A program made the position numbers and the translations under genes. Positions 1 to 13,609 of a DNA stretch of 64,000 nt are shown one piece after another. Source of the stretch: Procambarus clarkii (taxonomy: Eukaryota; Arthropoda; Malacostraca; Decapoda; Cambaridae); assembly GCF_040958095.1 (NCBI RefSeq), contig NC_091232.1, forward strand, positions 24,071,103-24,135,102. Reading direction: 5' to 3'. The notes below the pieces were generated by a model. It did no database searches. It saw only the letters and a list, made by a program, of their open reading frames with translations, and had not been told where the DNA came from. Position 1 is the first letter of the stretch, and each line of letters begins with the position of its first letter.

Positions 1-95
1 AAGGCCAAGGACGATGGCCGTGACTTTGCTGACTATCTTCCAATCTTTCTCACTCATAACGGCCTTCCTAGTATTCTGTTCCTCCTACTCAACTA

Positions 96-629
96 TTGCG
101 CTCTGCTCCATTCTCGCCTACAGTCCTCACTCCACAAAACACCATGACTTCAGCTGAAGAAAATACTACAGTTCCCCCACAATCTCCTACCAACCCACTC
201 CTGACTGCTACAGAAAACGGTGCCACTGACCAAACAGCACATCCTGGACTATCCCAAACTGAAGCATCCATGTCAAAGGCACTTTCAACCTCTTCTCCCA
301 ACATTGTCCTCTCCACTTCCAATCTGACTACTAACACTACAACCTCTGATACCTCTCACCCGGTCCCTGTCAACAAGCCTTCTGTCTCCCTCCATCCCCC
401 AACAACTTCAGTCATTTCTTCTGTAACTCATCTTGTCTCGTCCCGAGCCCGTTCAGCAACCCGTTGTCTTACTCCCACCTCCCGCTGTAAATATCCTACA
501 ATTCCTACCACCATCCTCCAAGATGCACCCTCCTCAATAACTGCCCAACTCATTGAATCACGCAACCCTCATGCTCTTGTACATGCACAAAACCCCACCA
601 GCACCCCATCAAAACCTAAAAATTCATAA
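96..629 (+). pseudogene. Probable C-terminal tail of LINE copy 1 ORF1
   Basis: An open frame very rich in Thr, Ser and Pro, directly upstream of the endonuclease-RT frame. Its composition resembles the Thr/Pro-rich C-terminal region of the zinc-knuckle ORF1 protein at 3819-5543, so it is probably the end of this element's ORF1. The apparent start is not an ATG. Upstream bases (about 4-95) stay open in another frame, suggesting a frameshift inside ORF1. No domain can be recognised in this stretch alone, so the role as a nucleic-acid chaperone-like ORF1p is inferred from position only. Confidence 0.5.
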
Positions 630-646
630 AGATCATACAGTTTAAT

Positions 647-3371
647 GTGCGGGCATATTTCAACATTAGACACATGGTGTCAGATTTTATTGAGATCGAG
701 AGACCTGATGTGCTATTATTAAATAGCACATACATTACGAACTCATATAAAATCAAACATTATGGCTACTCCTCTTACCAGTCACCAGATGAAGCACATG
801 AAGGAGTTGCAATACTCATCCGTTCTTCATACAAACACGAACTCTACACACTCATTGGCTTCACAAACATTTCCTAGCCATTAAAGTTCATACACAAATG
901 GGGTCTCTCATCATCTGCACAACCTACACCCGTCCTAACACCGACATTCCCATGCAAGATTTCATAACTCTCTTCAACAACTCTCACTTGCCTGTTTTTC
1001 TGCTTGCAGACCTCAATGCACAACACCCTACATTCCACCACAATACCACAAATCAGCATGGCAGACAGCTTCACCAAATATACACCCAAAAACATCTATT
1101 CTTTCTTGGCCCTGATTTCCCCACTTGTTTCACACATACAGGTTCTGGCCGGCCTGATCTCATATTCACCAACAGACACGGCAGCAACTTGCAACACTTC
1201 ATTTCACCAGGGCCCATTACGGGCTCTGATCATATTCCCTTAATTCTCACAGTCTCCACAAATCCTATTCTCATCCCCAGCACTCCTCAATTCTCATACC
1301 ATAGGGCAAACTGGGACATGTTCAAACAACACATTGATGACACTGATCTCACTTATGAATACAATGACAAACATCACACTGACATCGACACACAAGCACG
1401 CAACATACAAGACACCATCATTCATGCAGCAAACATCTCCATTCCTAAAACAGCACACAAACCACATTTCACTTTCACCCCCTCCATTCGCTCCAAACGC
1501 CTCTTAGCTTGCTATCACACTAGATTCTTACAAAACATACATCGTCATGGACAAATACTATGGGACCTAACAGCATTAAAAAACCATATCCTTAACAGCC
1601 TAGATGAAGATCACACAAAACATTGGAAACACCTTATAGAACAAGCAGAACAATACAGAAAACTGACACCTCAAGAATTCTGGAAACGAATCAAACGATT
1701 ACAAGGATCAACTCACACACCGTTTAAATACCTTCTACATAATAACAACAAAATCACTGATCCTGAAGCAGTTCTCAACATTTTTAAACACCACTGGGAA
1801 CAAATCTTTCACCCACATCCTCCTGAACCATTTGCACGCCCCAACATTGAAATAGTCGAAGACTGGATACACCAAAATAGACAAGCAACTACACCAGACG
1901 ACCTCATTCACCTTGAAAATCTCAATTCAAACACTGAACTACAGACTCCCCTAACTCTAGCTGATGTCAAGACAGCTCTCATGGGCACTCGTCGTAGAGC
2001 CCCTGGTGCGTCTGGCATTGGACATATCCTTCTTAGACAACTCCCTGCTTCTATCATTACTGCTATCACTAACCTATTCAACGCCTCCCTTGCCTCTGGA
2101 TACTTTCCACTCAACTTTAAGTCTGCCACAGCCGTTCTTATTCCAAAACCTGGGAAACCCCACACTGACCCAAAGAACTATAGACCCATCAGCCTTCTAG
2201 AGACACTTGGCAAAGTCTTTGAAAGGCTGATCAACCAGAGACTTAGAACCCACCTTGAACACAATGACTTACTCACTAACAAACAGTTTGGATTTCGGCC
2301 TCACCGGTCCACTCACGACGCCTTAAACATCATGACTAACTACCTCAGTATCAATCAGCACCAAAGACTTAAGACTGCACTCATCACTAAGGACGTTGAG
2401 AAGGCCTTTGACACTGTTTGGCATGACGGCTTAAAATTCAAACTATGCAACAACTTTAATCTTCCTCTTATCACCACCAAACTTCTTTCGAACTACTTAG
2501 ACAATAGGACAATGAGAATTAAGTTCCTCCAACAACACTCTGACTACTTCAACTTACACGCCGGTGTTCCCCAAGGTTCTGTTCTTGCCCCAACACTCTA
2601 CATCCTATACATAAACGACATTCCTGACCCTGTTCATCACACTTCATTAACCATATGTTATGCTGATGATGTCTCTCACCTTGTCACCAGCAACACCATT
2701 GATACACTAACAAACAGAGCACAAACAGAACTTGATGTTGTCACTGAGTGGGAGTACAAATGGCGTATAAAAACCAACTCCAGCAAATCTAAAATCACCT
2801 ACTTTTTCTGTAAAAGAACTATTCGCCCAATTCCTCTCAAACTCTATTCATACACTCAAAATCCTACTTATATCTCTGTATCTCCCTCCTCCACAGTCCT
2901 GGGACTCACATTTGATCGACAACTACTCTTTCACACACACATAACACAGAAACATGCAATAGCTCTTCAAGCCATGAAGAAACTATACAGACTTAGATTT
3001 GCAAAACCTGACACAAAAATGCACCTTTACAAAGCACTTATTAGACCTCTCCTAACATACGCTCCACTAGCTCTTTCTCTATCTGCACGCACTAACAAAT
3101 AAAACTTCAAAGAATACAGAACAGAGCACTAAGATGGGTACTCAACACCCGATGGCAAGAGTTAAATACCAGTCAAAGTCTCCATGAAAGTACTAACATT
3201 CCTGCCCTAAATACCTACTGGAAAACTCTATCAGACAAACAAATCGATAGACTACTCACTCATCATGAACAACACATTGATTTTCTCCTACACACTCTCA
3301 GACTACCACGAAACAATCATGACCTCTTCTCTACCATCCATGATCCTCTTCCTAACTCTGTATTTCGTTAA
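647..3371 (+). pseudogene. LINE ORF2: AP-endonuclease + reverse transcriptase, two frameshifts
   Basis: Retrotransposition polyprotein that would nick target DNA and copy the element RNA. The N-terminal exo-endo-phosphatase-like domain shows LLADLNAQ, GRPDLIFTN and GSDHIPL. The RT shows DVEKAFDTVW, GVPQGSVLAPTLY and the catalytic box CYADD. The endonuclease start (647-877) and the body (from about 870) are in different frames. A second break near 3100 falls in an A-run: this copy has one A fewer than the minus-strand copy, placing a stop after residues ARTNK, and the remaining C-terminus is in another frame up to the TAA at 3369-3371. Apart from these indels the frame is well preserved, so it is either very young or affected by assembly indels. 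Confidence 0.92.
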
Positions 3372-3705
3372 ACTTTAGCTCTCAACACCCAGCATCCACT
3401 ATCATTACATATTCAGCTCTCAACAACCAGCACAAACAATCCGTAAAAAAGTTCAGCCCTGACGCTCTTGAGCCAATCACTGTGATGTTGTGAGTTTGTG
3501 ATGTCCCGATGTTGTCACTGAAAACACCCGACTGAGTCCCTGCCTCGAAAGCCGCAACCTAACGACACGCAGCTGGGTTTAGCCCTGGCACTTTTTCTCT
3601 TACAAATCTTCTTCCTCTCACCCCCCCTTATCTTCTTCTGTCCCCACTTCCAAGCTCGCCCCTATGGGCATCTTCTCCTGTATTATTCTGATTCTGATTC
3701 TGGCA

Positions 3706-6304
<2,599 letters not shown>

Positions 6305-6349
6305 GAGCTTGGCTAATCCATCGATTCCACCCACCACCACCTCAAAACG

Positions 6350-6365
6350 GGACCTAATTAGGTCC
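6350..6365 (+). terminator. H4 3' stem-loop (divergent loop)
   Basis: A 6-bp stem GGACCT/AGGTCC with a 4-nt AATT loop, extended by one G-C pair, lies 45 nt after the H4 stop. Geometry (6-bp stem, 4-nt loop, GG/CC at the base, T-A closing pair) fits the histone mRNA stem-loop, but the usual loop is TTTC-like. Part of this region recurs inverted at 5546-5582 inside the preceding LINE. Confidence 0.6.
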
Positions 6366-6790
6366 CTATACTTTTTTACTGAAGGGCTTAATAGACGATA
6401 ACATAAATTGTTTTGATATCAGCTAGCACATTGGGTCTTATGAAATCTATTTTTTATCCTCGCATGCTTAAAGGGACTCTGATTGGGGAGGGGGGGGGGG
6501 AAGGTTTGTTACGTTATATACTAGCAGAGCAGGATCATTGGTGGGGGGGGGGGGTGTGGTGTGAGGGGGAGAGAGAGAGAGAGAGAGAGAGATCTTTCCC
6601 AACTCTTCCTTTTTACATGAGTGAGCTACCCGTTTTATTCATTTTATCCTTCTCAGAGCTGTTTTGATAGTATCCAAATGATGGTAAATGAAAAGGGAGG
6701 ACACGAATATCTACCCAGAATTCAGGACTGGCAATCGATATGCATGTTTGAGTGAGAATCTTTTTCTCTCTCAACTTAGGTATACGTTTA
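6366..6790. other. Intergenic, no gene seen
   Basis: Contains a G-rich stretch with G-runs around 6486-6556 and a short GA microsatellite (about 6570-6592). No coding, RNA or transposon feature could be recognised. Confidence 0.6.
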
Positions 6791-7184
6791 TGTCGTACCT
6801 AAAAGCGAGAACCACACTATTGGGACAAGTATGCAAGGCCCAATTTTCCTAACAAGCACAGTTAATTTTGTTATTTTCGAACATTTCTTTCCAAATTGGT
6901 TTATCCAATTAACAGTATTATATTAAGATCATGAATTGCTGGGTTAGGTTAGGTTAGCTTAGCTTAGGTTAGGTTAGGTTAGGTTAGGTTAGGTTAGCTT
7001 AGCTTAGCTTGGGTTAGCTTAGGTTAGGTTAGCTTAGCTTAGCTTGGGTTAGCATAGGTTAGGTTAGGTTTGATTACATTTCTATGTTAGATTTAACTCA
7101 AATTCAAAACAATTGCCAGTCATTCGGCTTGTTAGTCAACTTGCCTCTAATAGGGGCAATTTGTCTAACAAGACTATTTAGTTT

Positions 7185-7190
<6 letters not shown>
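6791..7190. mobile_element. Divergent relative of the palindromic TTAGG-core MITE
   Basis: The left end reads GTCGTACCTA, then about 45 bp later GCAAGGCCCAATTTTCCTAA, close to the terminal repeat of the elements at 29071-30296. The middle carries GGTTA-type repeats, and the right part has CGGCTTGTTAG and GGGCAATTTG, which partly complement the left arm. It ends at a (TA)n tract, as the intact elements do. It is degraded, so the exact ends are uncertain. Confidence 0.55.
6948..7073. repeat. GGTTA / GGTTAGCTTA repeat tract
   Basis: About 125 bp of GGTTA pentamers mixed with GCTTA variants. The pentamer is the TTAGG telomere unit of many arthropods, but here it is interstitial, degenerate and inside a MITE relative, so it is not a telomere. 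Confidence 0.85.
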
Positions 7191-7256
<66 letters not shown>

Positions 7257-7262
7257 ATTATT
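7186..7262. repeat. (TA)n microsatellite
   Basis: Nearly pure TA dinucleotides next to the right end of the degraded MITE. Translated frames here (IYIYIY) are artefacts. Confidence 0.95.
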
Positions 7263-7445
7263 ATAGCTTCAAGACTCTGAACCAATATAGAAGCATCAAG
7301 AGGAAGTGCTTGTGTTATGGGCCAATAGGCCTTCTGCAGTTACTTCCATTCTTATGTTTTTATTCCCATTGGTTCGTGTTTTATCTTGTGTAAATGTCAA
7401 TCACCTTACCCAAAACTTTGGTACCATATCACCTCACCCATGTAT

Positions 7446-7451
7446 GTATAT

Positions 7452-7525
<74 letters not shown>

Positions 7526-7530
7526 TAATA

Positions 7531-7566
<36 letters not shown>
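7446..7566. repeat. (TA)n microsatellite with interruptions
   Basis: TA dinucleotides interrupted by short AATA phase shifts, downstream of the H1 3' end. Confidence 0.95.
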
Positions 7567-7568
<2 letters not shown>

Positions 7569-7641
7569 CAGAGTAAATCTACCCCAAAAGTAATGATTTA
7601 TTTGTCTACAAAACTAAACTCTTTTTTGGAATCATATGAGG

Positions 7642-7657
7642 CCCCTCCACTGAGGGG
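7642..7657 (-). terminator. Candidate H1 3' stem-loop
   Basis: On the minus strand CCCCTC AGTG GAGGGG forms a 6-bp stem with a 4-nt loop, 53 nt after the H1 stop. Position and geometry fit a histone 3' hairpin, but the basal pairs are CC/GG rather than GG/CC, so this is tentative. Confidence 0.4.
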
Positions 7658-7710
7658 GGAGGCCTGGATGTTTATTGTCATGTGTATTCATGCTGCTTGC
7701 ATGTCGTCGT

Positions 7711-8281
7711 TTATTTTGCCTTTGTTGTTTTTTTGACAGCTTTCTTTGCCTTGGGTGGTTTGGGAGATTTTGAAGCTCTCTTTATTTTGGGCTTTTTGTT
7801 CCCAACAACAAGCTGCTGCTGCTGCTTCTTTTTCAAGGTGGTTGAAGGTGGTGGTGTAGGTGGTTTGTTGCTTGTGGCGGCTTTCTTGGGAGTTACCACG
7901 GCCTTCTTTGCTGCTGTAGATGGTTTCTTGGTTGTGGTGGCTTTCTTGGGAGTTAGAACGGCCCTCTTCTCTGCTACGGCCAGCTTGAATGATCCACTAG
8001 CTCCACTTCCCTTGGTCTGAACAAGAATGCCGTCAGCCACTGCTTTCTTGAGAAATCTTCGGATGTAAATGGCGATCTTGGCAGCCTCGACTTTGTTGTT
8101 GGCAACAACGTACTTCTTGATTGCTTGTAGAGACGAGCCCTTACGGTCTTTTGAGTGCTGCGACCGCGGCTAGAACCATTTGACTAGTTTTCGGGTGAGC
8201 AACCTGGACGCGAGGTTTCCTGGTGGTGGCCACCACAGCAGCAGCAGCCGCAGCCTTCTTGGTAGGCTTTGCTTCTACCAT
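7711..8281 (-). CDS. H1: Linker histone H1, with a 1-nt frameshift
   Basis: Linker histone that binds nucleosomes at DNA entry/exit and compacts chromatin. Reading from the ATG at 8281, a short Ala/Lys-rich tail leads into the winged-helix globular domain; the later frame shows the domain end ([20 protein letters not shown]) and a long Lys/Pro/Ala-rich C-terminal tail ending VKKTTKAK. The two frames join near 8150 in the globular domain, where an AAAA run appears to have one A too many and puts a TAA a few codons later. Allowing for that base the gene would be about 189 residues, a normal H1 length. TATA and cap motifs upstream are intact. Either a consensus error or a very recent pseudogene. 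Confidence 0.9.
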
Positions 8282-8331
8282 GATGATGATGAACCAACCA
8301 AGGTGATGAGAGACGCTCAGACAGTCACGGG

Positions 8332-8370
8332 GGAATGATGCTGCCGCCGCTTGAGCCGAACCTATTTATG
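8332..8370 (-). promoter_or_regulatory. H1 core promoter
   Basis: On the minus strand a CATAAATAGG TATA-type box (8361-8370) is followed about 30 bp later by TCATTCC (8332-8338), matching the PyCATTCPu histone cap motif, some 50 nt before the H1 ATG. Confidence 0.65.
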
Positions 8371-8820
8371 TGCCGGCACGGTACAGAAGCTGCAACCTGG
8401 CAACTCGTCCACCAATCACGACGGTTGGTTTTACGGCTCCGAAACCTGGATCCCATATCTTCTCTAAAATAGAAGCATTTGTTCATGTTCTTTGTAAAAG
8501 TATCATAAAGCAGGACAGATGAGACAAATATCATAAAAACTGAAGAGCAGATGAGCACACACATGTTTGTATTACAAAAGAAAATCCACAAATTCATTAG
8601 AAATTGGCAGGGCAGGCTGAGGAAGTAGGTAGATGTAAAATGTCTGTAAATGGCGAAAGAACATAAACCCAAGACTGAATAAACGATGTTAAATATCCAT
8701 GCCAAGGAGACAAAAATATGTTAGGATACAATTACCATTAAGACACCACAAGCAGGTCCGTATCCTGCCGCGATGACTTAAAAGAGTTGGTTATTAGCCA
8801 CAATGTGTAGGCAGTCTCAT
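8371..8820. other. Spacer between H1 and 5S rRNA
   Basis: Upstream region of H1 on one side and of 5S on the other. No protein-coding signal is convincing. Confidence 0.6.
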
Positions 8821-8938
8821 GCCAACGGCCATACCACGTTGAGAACACCGCTTCTCGTCCGATCAGCGAAGTTAAGCAACGTTGGGTTTGGTTAGTACTT
8901 GGATGGGTGACCGCCTGGGAACACCAAATGCTGTTGGC
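8821..8938 (+). rRNA. 5S ribosomal RNA
   Basis: Starts GCCAACGGCCATACCACG and ends CTGTTGGC, so the two ends pair to form helix I. Internal RNA polymerase III control elements are readable: AGTTAAGCAACG (box A) and GGATGGGTGACCGCCTGGGA (box C region). Length of about 118-119 nt is normal. A T-run follows within 10 nt. The gene lies between H1 and H2A, giving a histone-5S linkage like that described in some crustaceans such as Artemia. No mutation that would clearly abolish folding was seen. Confidence 0.95.
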
Positions 8939-8945
8939 AATAATG

Positions 8946-8951
8946 TTTTTT
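8946..8951 (+). terminator. Pol III T-run terminator of 5S
   Basis: Six T residues starting 8 nt after the 5S 3' end, followed by several further TTTT runs. Confidence 0.75.
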
Positions 8952-8999
8952 GTTTTGTTTTGTTTTGTTTCGTTTGTTTTTGTTTGAATGGCTGGCTCC

Positions 9000-9235
9000 A
9001 CGGGAAATTCACGGAGTTGTGTGGAATAAGGCCTGGTAAAATGAATTAATATGTATGTCATGTTTAAAACAAACTCGCTTAATATAGATATTGTGTGAGG
9101 CTTTATACAAAAACAACCAACCAAAACAAAACATGTTGTATATATATATATATAGCTTAATCCGGGTTTGAACTCCAACTCCAAGAATACGCATCACTTA
9201 TATACACTTTACCACTGGACCACTGCTGCAGGACA
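9000..9235 (-). mobile_element. tRNA-headed SINE (family 2), copy a
   Basis: Read on the minus strand, the head has a tRNA A-box-like GTGGTCCAGTGGTAAAG and a B-box-like GAGTTCAAACCC (about 9155-9235). The body (9000-9150) shares ATGACATACATATT and a TTTTACC-GG-CCTTA motif with copies at 9823-10140 and 10283-10440. A (TA)n stretch interrupts the head/body border. Confidence 0.6.
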
Positions 9236-9239
9236 CTAG

Positions 9240-9822
9240 CTTGATGCTGAGGTATCAATTTAATGACGTAAATGCCATTTCCACAAATAAATGATAATTA
9301 AAAAGTATTTGTATGTACAAATCTTTTCTGTTTAAAAGGCTACAATATCAGTTACTGATATAATTTGTGTTAATGTTTCTATACCCACAAGAAGGCATAT
9401 TTTTGCTTATATGTAAAGGGTACGGAGAAGGAATCCACAGACCATCATTCCCCTCCCCTTCCCTCCCCACCCCCCCCCACCCCCAACTCCCACCTACTAC
9501 CACCACCACCACCACCACCAATCACCACCAATCACCACCAATCACCACCACCACCAATCACCACCACCACATCTAACCGAAAACCCCCTAACACATCAAC
9601 CCTCCCCAATCAACAGGCGAAATAATAACCCCCAAATGCCTGCCTGCCTGCCTGCAAGCCAATACTAACGGTCTTCTCAGAAAGAAAATCTCTTTGTATC
9701 TGTATTACTTGATGAAATGTATGATTCTAATAATGAAAATAAATTTTGATGTCGGTTGTATGAGCATAATGACCAATATGCACATGATATGAATGAATTA
9801 AATAGTGTAGTTTAAGTAATTA
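9240..9822. repeat. Simple-repeat-rich spacer
   Basis: Contains a pyrimidine-rich stretch and a (CCA)/(CACCACCAAT) tract at about 9495-9572 plus a short (TGCC) run near 9640. No gene recognised. Confidence 0.7.
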
Positions 9823-10140
9823 GGTTGTAGACACATTAAGCGGATATGATATTTGACGCGTCCAGAACTGGTGATTTTTGGTTTAGTTTAAATGCACCAC
9901 CACCACCACCATTGCTTCCCCAGAGCCTAATTAAGGACCGGTAAAAGGAGTCAATATGTATGTCATCTATAAAACCAAAGAATGAATAAAAAAACACACA
10001 CACAAACCTACATAATAGTATTAGGAAGATTGTATGGCAAAAAAAAAAAAAAGTATTATTCCCATTGGGTCGTTTGAACTCGCGACTTCCAAAACACCAG
10101 CCACACACCTTACAACCCAGCCACTATAGAGTTGGTATAA
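9823..10140 (-). mobile_element. tRNA-headed SINE (family 2), copy b
   Basis: Minus-strand head with TGGCTGGGTTGTAAGG (A box-like) and GAGTTCAAACGACC (B box-like) at about 10070-10135. Body motifs match copies a and c (ATGACATACATATT; ATTAAGCGGAT on the plus strand). An internal poly(A) run sits near 10040. Confidence 0.6.
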
Positions 10141-10282
10141 TTGTGCAACTTTAGTTATAAAAGTAAAGTTTTCTCACATTGTATTGATAACTTAAAGGAT
10201 TTTTTTTTTTATTTTGCATGTACAAATCTTATTGTCTGTTCTATGAAAAGGCTTGATGTAAATTATGTATTTTTTGAATGAT

Positions 10283-10440
10283 TGAATTGTAGGCACATTA
10301 AGCGGATTCGATATTTGATATATCCAGAAAAGGCGATTTATGTTCAGTTTTAAAATGCATCACCGTTAACGCTAAAGGACTGGTAAAATGACTCGATGTT
10401 TGTCATTTTTAAATAAACACTAAAACAAGGCCCTTAACAT
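10283..10440 (-). mobile_element. SINE (family 2), copy c, head missing
   Basis: Shares the blocks CACATTAAGCGGAT, GATATTTGA and GG-CTGGTAAAATGA with copies a and b, but no tRNA-like head is visible. Confidence 0.5.
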
Positions 10441-10486
10441 ATATAATGTTTGAATATAAATTGAATGCATATAAATACAAAGTGGG

Positions 10487-10555
10487 AGTGGCTGGCTGGC
10501 TGGCTGGCTGGCTGCCTGCCTGCCTGCCTGGCTGCCTGGCTGCCTGGCTGCCTGG

Positions 10556-10602
<47 letters not shown>

Positions 10603-10619
10603 GCTGCCTGGCTGCCTGG

Positions 10620-10664
<45 letters not shown>

Positions 10665-10683
10665 TGGCTGCCTGGCTGCCTGG

Positions 10684-10734
<51 letters not shown>

Positions 10735-10828
10735 CTTGCCTGCCTGCCTTGCCTTGCCTTGCCTTGCCTTGCCTTGCCTTGCCTTGCCTTGCCCTGCCTT
10801 GGCTGCAGCTGGCTGGCTGGCTGGCTGG
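10487..10828. repeat. (TGCC)/(TGGC)/(TTGCC) compound microsatellite
   Basis: Roughly 340 bp of TGCC and TGGC tetramers that turn into TTGCC pentamers. The overlapping open frames on both strands (CLPACLP-type and AGRQAGRQ-type proteins) are products of the repeat and not genes. Confidence 0.95.
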
Positions 10829-10900
10829 CCGTAAATCAACTCTTAACAACACCACACCACACCACACCATCACTCATCACCCATCACCCACCACCGGCCC

Positions 10901-12708
10901 CAGAATCAGAAGAATCAGAATAATACAGGAGAAGATGCCCATAGGGGCGAGCTGGGAAGTGGGGACAGAAGAAGATAAGGGGGGGGTGAGAGGAAGAAGA
11001 TTGTAAGAGAAAAAGTGCCAGGGCTAAACCCAGCTGCGTGTCGTTAGGTTGCGGCTTTCGAGGCAGGGACTCAGTCGGGTGTTTTCAGTGACAACATCGG
11101 GACATCACAAACTCACAACATCACAGTGATTGGCTCAAGAGCGTCTGGGCTGAACTTTTTACGGATTGTTTGTGCTGGTTGTTGAGAGCTGAATATGTAA
11201 TGATAGTGGATGCTGGGTGTTGAGAGCTAAAGTTTAACGAAATACAGAGTTAGGAAGAGGATCATGGATGGTAGAGAAGAGGTCATGATTGTTTCGTGGT
11301 AGTCTGAGAGTGTGTAGGAGAAAATCAATGTGTTGTTCATGATGAGTGAGTAGTCTATCGATTTGTTTGTCTGATAGAGTTTTCCAGTAGGTATTTAGGG
11401 CAGGAATGTTAGTACTTTCATGGAGACTTTGACTGGTATTTAACTCTTGCCATCGGGTGTTGAGTACCCATCTTAGTGCTCTGTTCTGTATTCTTTGAAG
11501 TTTTATTTTGTTAGTGCGTGCAGATAGAGAAAGAGCTAGTGGAGCGTATGTTAGGAGAGGTCTAATAAGTGCTTTGTAAAGGTGCATTTTTGTGTCAGGT
11601 TTTGCAAATCTAAGTCTGTATAGTTTCTTCATGGCTTGAAGAGCTATTGCATGTTTCTGTGTTATGTGTGTGTGAAAGAGTAGTTGTCGATCAAATGTGA
11701 GTCCCAGGACTGTGGAGGAGGGAGATACAGAGATATAAGTAGGATTTTGAGTGTATGAATAGAGTTTGAGAGGAATTGGGCGAATAGTTCTTTTACAGAA
11801 AAAGTAGGTGATTTTAGATTTGCTGGAGTTGGTTTTTATACGCCATTTGTACTCCCACTCAGTGACAACATCAAGTTCTGTTTGTGCTCTGTTTGTTAGT
11901 GTATCAATGGTGTTGCTGGTGACAAGGTGAGAGACATCATCAGCATAACATATGGTTAATGAAGTGTGATGAACAGGGTCAGGAATGTCGTTTATGTATA
12001 GGATGTAGAGTGTTGGGGCAAGAACAGAGCCTTGGGGAACACCGGCGTGTAAGTTGAAGTAGTCAGAGTGTTGTTGGAGGAACTTAATTCTCATTGTCCT
12101 ATTGTCTAAGTAGTTCGAAAGAAGTTTGGTGGTGATAAGAGGAAGATTAAAGTTGTTGCATAGTTTGAATTTTAAGCCGTCATGCCAAACAGTGTCAAAG
12201 GCCTTCTCAACGTCCTTAGTGATGAGTGCAGTCTTAAGTCTTTGGTGCTGATTGATACTGAGGTAGTTAGTCATGATGTTTAAGGCGTCGTGAGTGGACC
12301 GGTGAGGCCGAAATCCAAACTGTTTGTTAGTGAGTAAGTCATTGTGTTCAAGGTGGGTTCTAAGTCTCTGGTTGATCAGCCTTTCAAAGACTTTGCCAAG
12401 TGTCTCTAGAAGGCTGATGGGTCTATAGTTCTTTGGGTCAGTGTGGGGTTTCCCAGGTTTTGGAATAAGAACGGCTGTGGCAGACTTAAAGTTGAGTGGA
12501 AAAGTATCCAGAGGCAAGGGAGGCGTTGAATAGGTTAGTGATAGCAGTAATGATAGAAGCAGGAAGTTGTCTAAGAAGGATATGTCCAATGCCAGACGCA
12601 CCAGGGGCTCTACGACGAGTGCCCATGAGAGCTGTCTTGACATCAGCTAGAGTTAGGGGAGTCTGTAGTTCAGTGTTTGAATTGAGATTTTCAAGGTGAA
12701 TGAGGTCG
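10901..12708 (-). mobile_element. 5'-truncated LINE copy 2 (twin of copy 1)
   Basis: Minus-strand copy of the element at 1-3705. Its 5' end corresponds to about position 1899 of copy 1, inside the linker before the RT. It ends at the same ATTCTG tail (10901). By eye only rare substitutions and homopolymer-length changes separate the copies. The upstream junction (12708) falls 12-22 bp from a TATA box on the same strand. Confidence 0.93.
11234..12643 (-). pseudogene. LINE copy 2 ORF2 fragment: reverse transcriptase
   Basis: RT part of ORF2 with DVEKAFDTVW, GVPQGSVLAPTLY and CYADD, continuing through the C-terminal segment and ending PNSVFR. Here the A-run after ARTNK is one base longer than in copy 1 and the frame reads through. 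Conversely, a T-run near 12500 is one base longer than in copy 1, so the first residues are out of frame with the upstream RT. The endonuclease is lost by 5' truncation, the usual outcome of incomplete target-primed reverse transcription. Confidence 0.9.
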
Positions 12709-12790
12709 GTCTCCCAGCCTCTCTTATATACCCGAGCAGGCCCTTTAAATTATTTGAATTGTTGCACTTCGGCCAATGGCAGGCACGATC
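12709..12790 (-). promoter_or_regulatory. Orphan TATA/CCAAT promoter cut by a LINE
   Basis: On the minus strand the order is a CCAAT-type element (GCCATTGGCCG, about 12770-12780), then GGGTATATAAGAGAGG with the TATA box at 12721-12730, then the LINE 5' junction at 12708. Composition and arrangement resemble a histone gene promoter, and it lies downstream of H2A in the cluster, so it may be the remnant of a missing H2B or H3 gene. That assignment is inference. Confidence 0.5.
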
Positions 12791-12826
12791 GCTGCTGCTC
12801 AAACATATTCTGGTTCACAAGTATTA

Positions 12827-12833
12827 ATATATA

Positions 12834-12896
<63 letters not shown>
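12827..12896. repeat. (TA)n microsatellite
   Basis: Almost pure TA dinucleotides. Confidence 0.95.
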
Positions 12897-12898
<2 letters not shown>

Positions 12899-13185
12899 TG
12901 AAACACATTAAAACCTTGATCATTTATTCATTCATTACGTCTAGTGAAGAATTGCTTTTGTTCATTTGTATGATTAAAAATGGATAGAATATGAATTCCT
13001 CGCTTAAAGTAAAATATAAAATATATATTGGATTTATATGATTGGTTAATATTCCAAGTGATGCTGAATATCCCCTATAATTTGTTTTGTTTGTTTGTTA
13101 TGTACACATTCCAAATGAATCAATATAAATGTATTAATGTTTGAAAGTTGATTGTCTACTTGAATCTCTCTATTAAAGTGTGTGT
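12897..13185. other. AT-rich spacer
   Basis: No gene seen between the (TA)n tract and the H2A 3' hairpin. Confidence 0.6.
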
Positions 13186-13201
13186 GGCTCCGGATGGAGC
13201 C
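13186..13201 (-). terminator. H2A 3' stem-loop
   Basis: On the minus strand GGCTCC ATCC GGAGCC, a 6-bp stem with a 4-nt loop, starting 38 nt after the H2A stop. The stem closely matches the histone consensus (GGCTCT-loop-AGAGCC). Confidence 0.8.
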
Positions 13202-13238
13202 TGGTTATGGTATTTGTCGCGGTGGGTGGCAGAAGTGC

Positions 13239-13609
<371 letters not shown>

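Larger units (their letters stand above)
1..3705 (+). mobile_element. Near-complete non-LTR retrotransposon (LINE copy 1)
   Basis: A LINE oriented on the plus strand, starting before the window. It contains the tail of an ORF1, an endonuclease-reverse transcriptase ORF2 and a 3' UTR of about 330 bp. It ends in short repeats of ATTCTG around 3685-3705. An ATTCTG-like tail, rather than poly(A), is reminiscent of CR1-type LINEs, while the RT motifs also look Jockey-like, so the clade is left open. The 3' UTR and ORF2 are almost identical, by eye, to the minus-strand copy at 10901-12708, which implies recent activity. The ORF1-only element that follows shares a diverged version of the same 3' UTR. 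Confidence 0.9.

Noticed and set aside
6948..7073. A true telomere
   Set aside because: Short, degenerate, with GCTTA variants, and flanked by unique sequence and genes on both sides.
7682..8020. Plus-strand open frame of 112 residues
   Set aside because: Shadow of histone H1 on the other strand.
10409..11006. Long overlapping frames on both strands of CLPACLP / AGRQAGRQ type
   Set aside because: Direct translation of the TGCC/TGGC microsatellite in several frames; no composition or start context of a gene.
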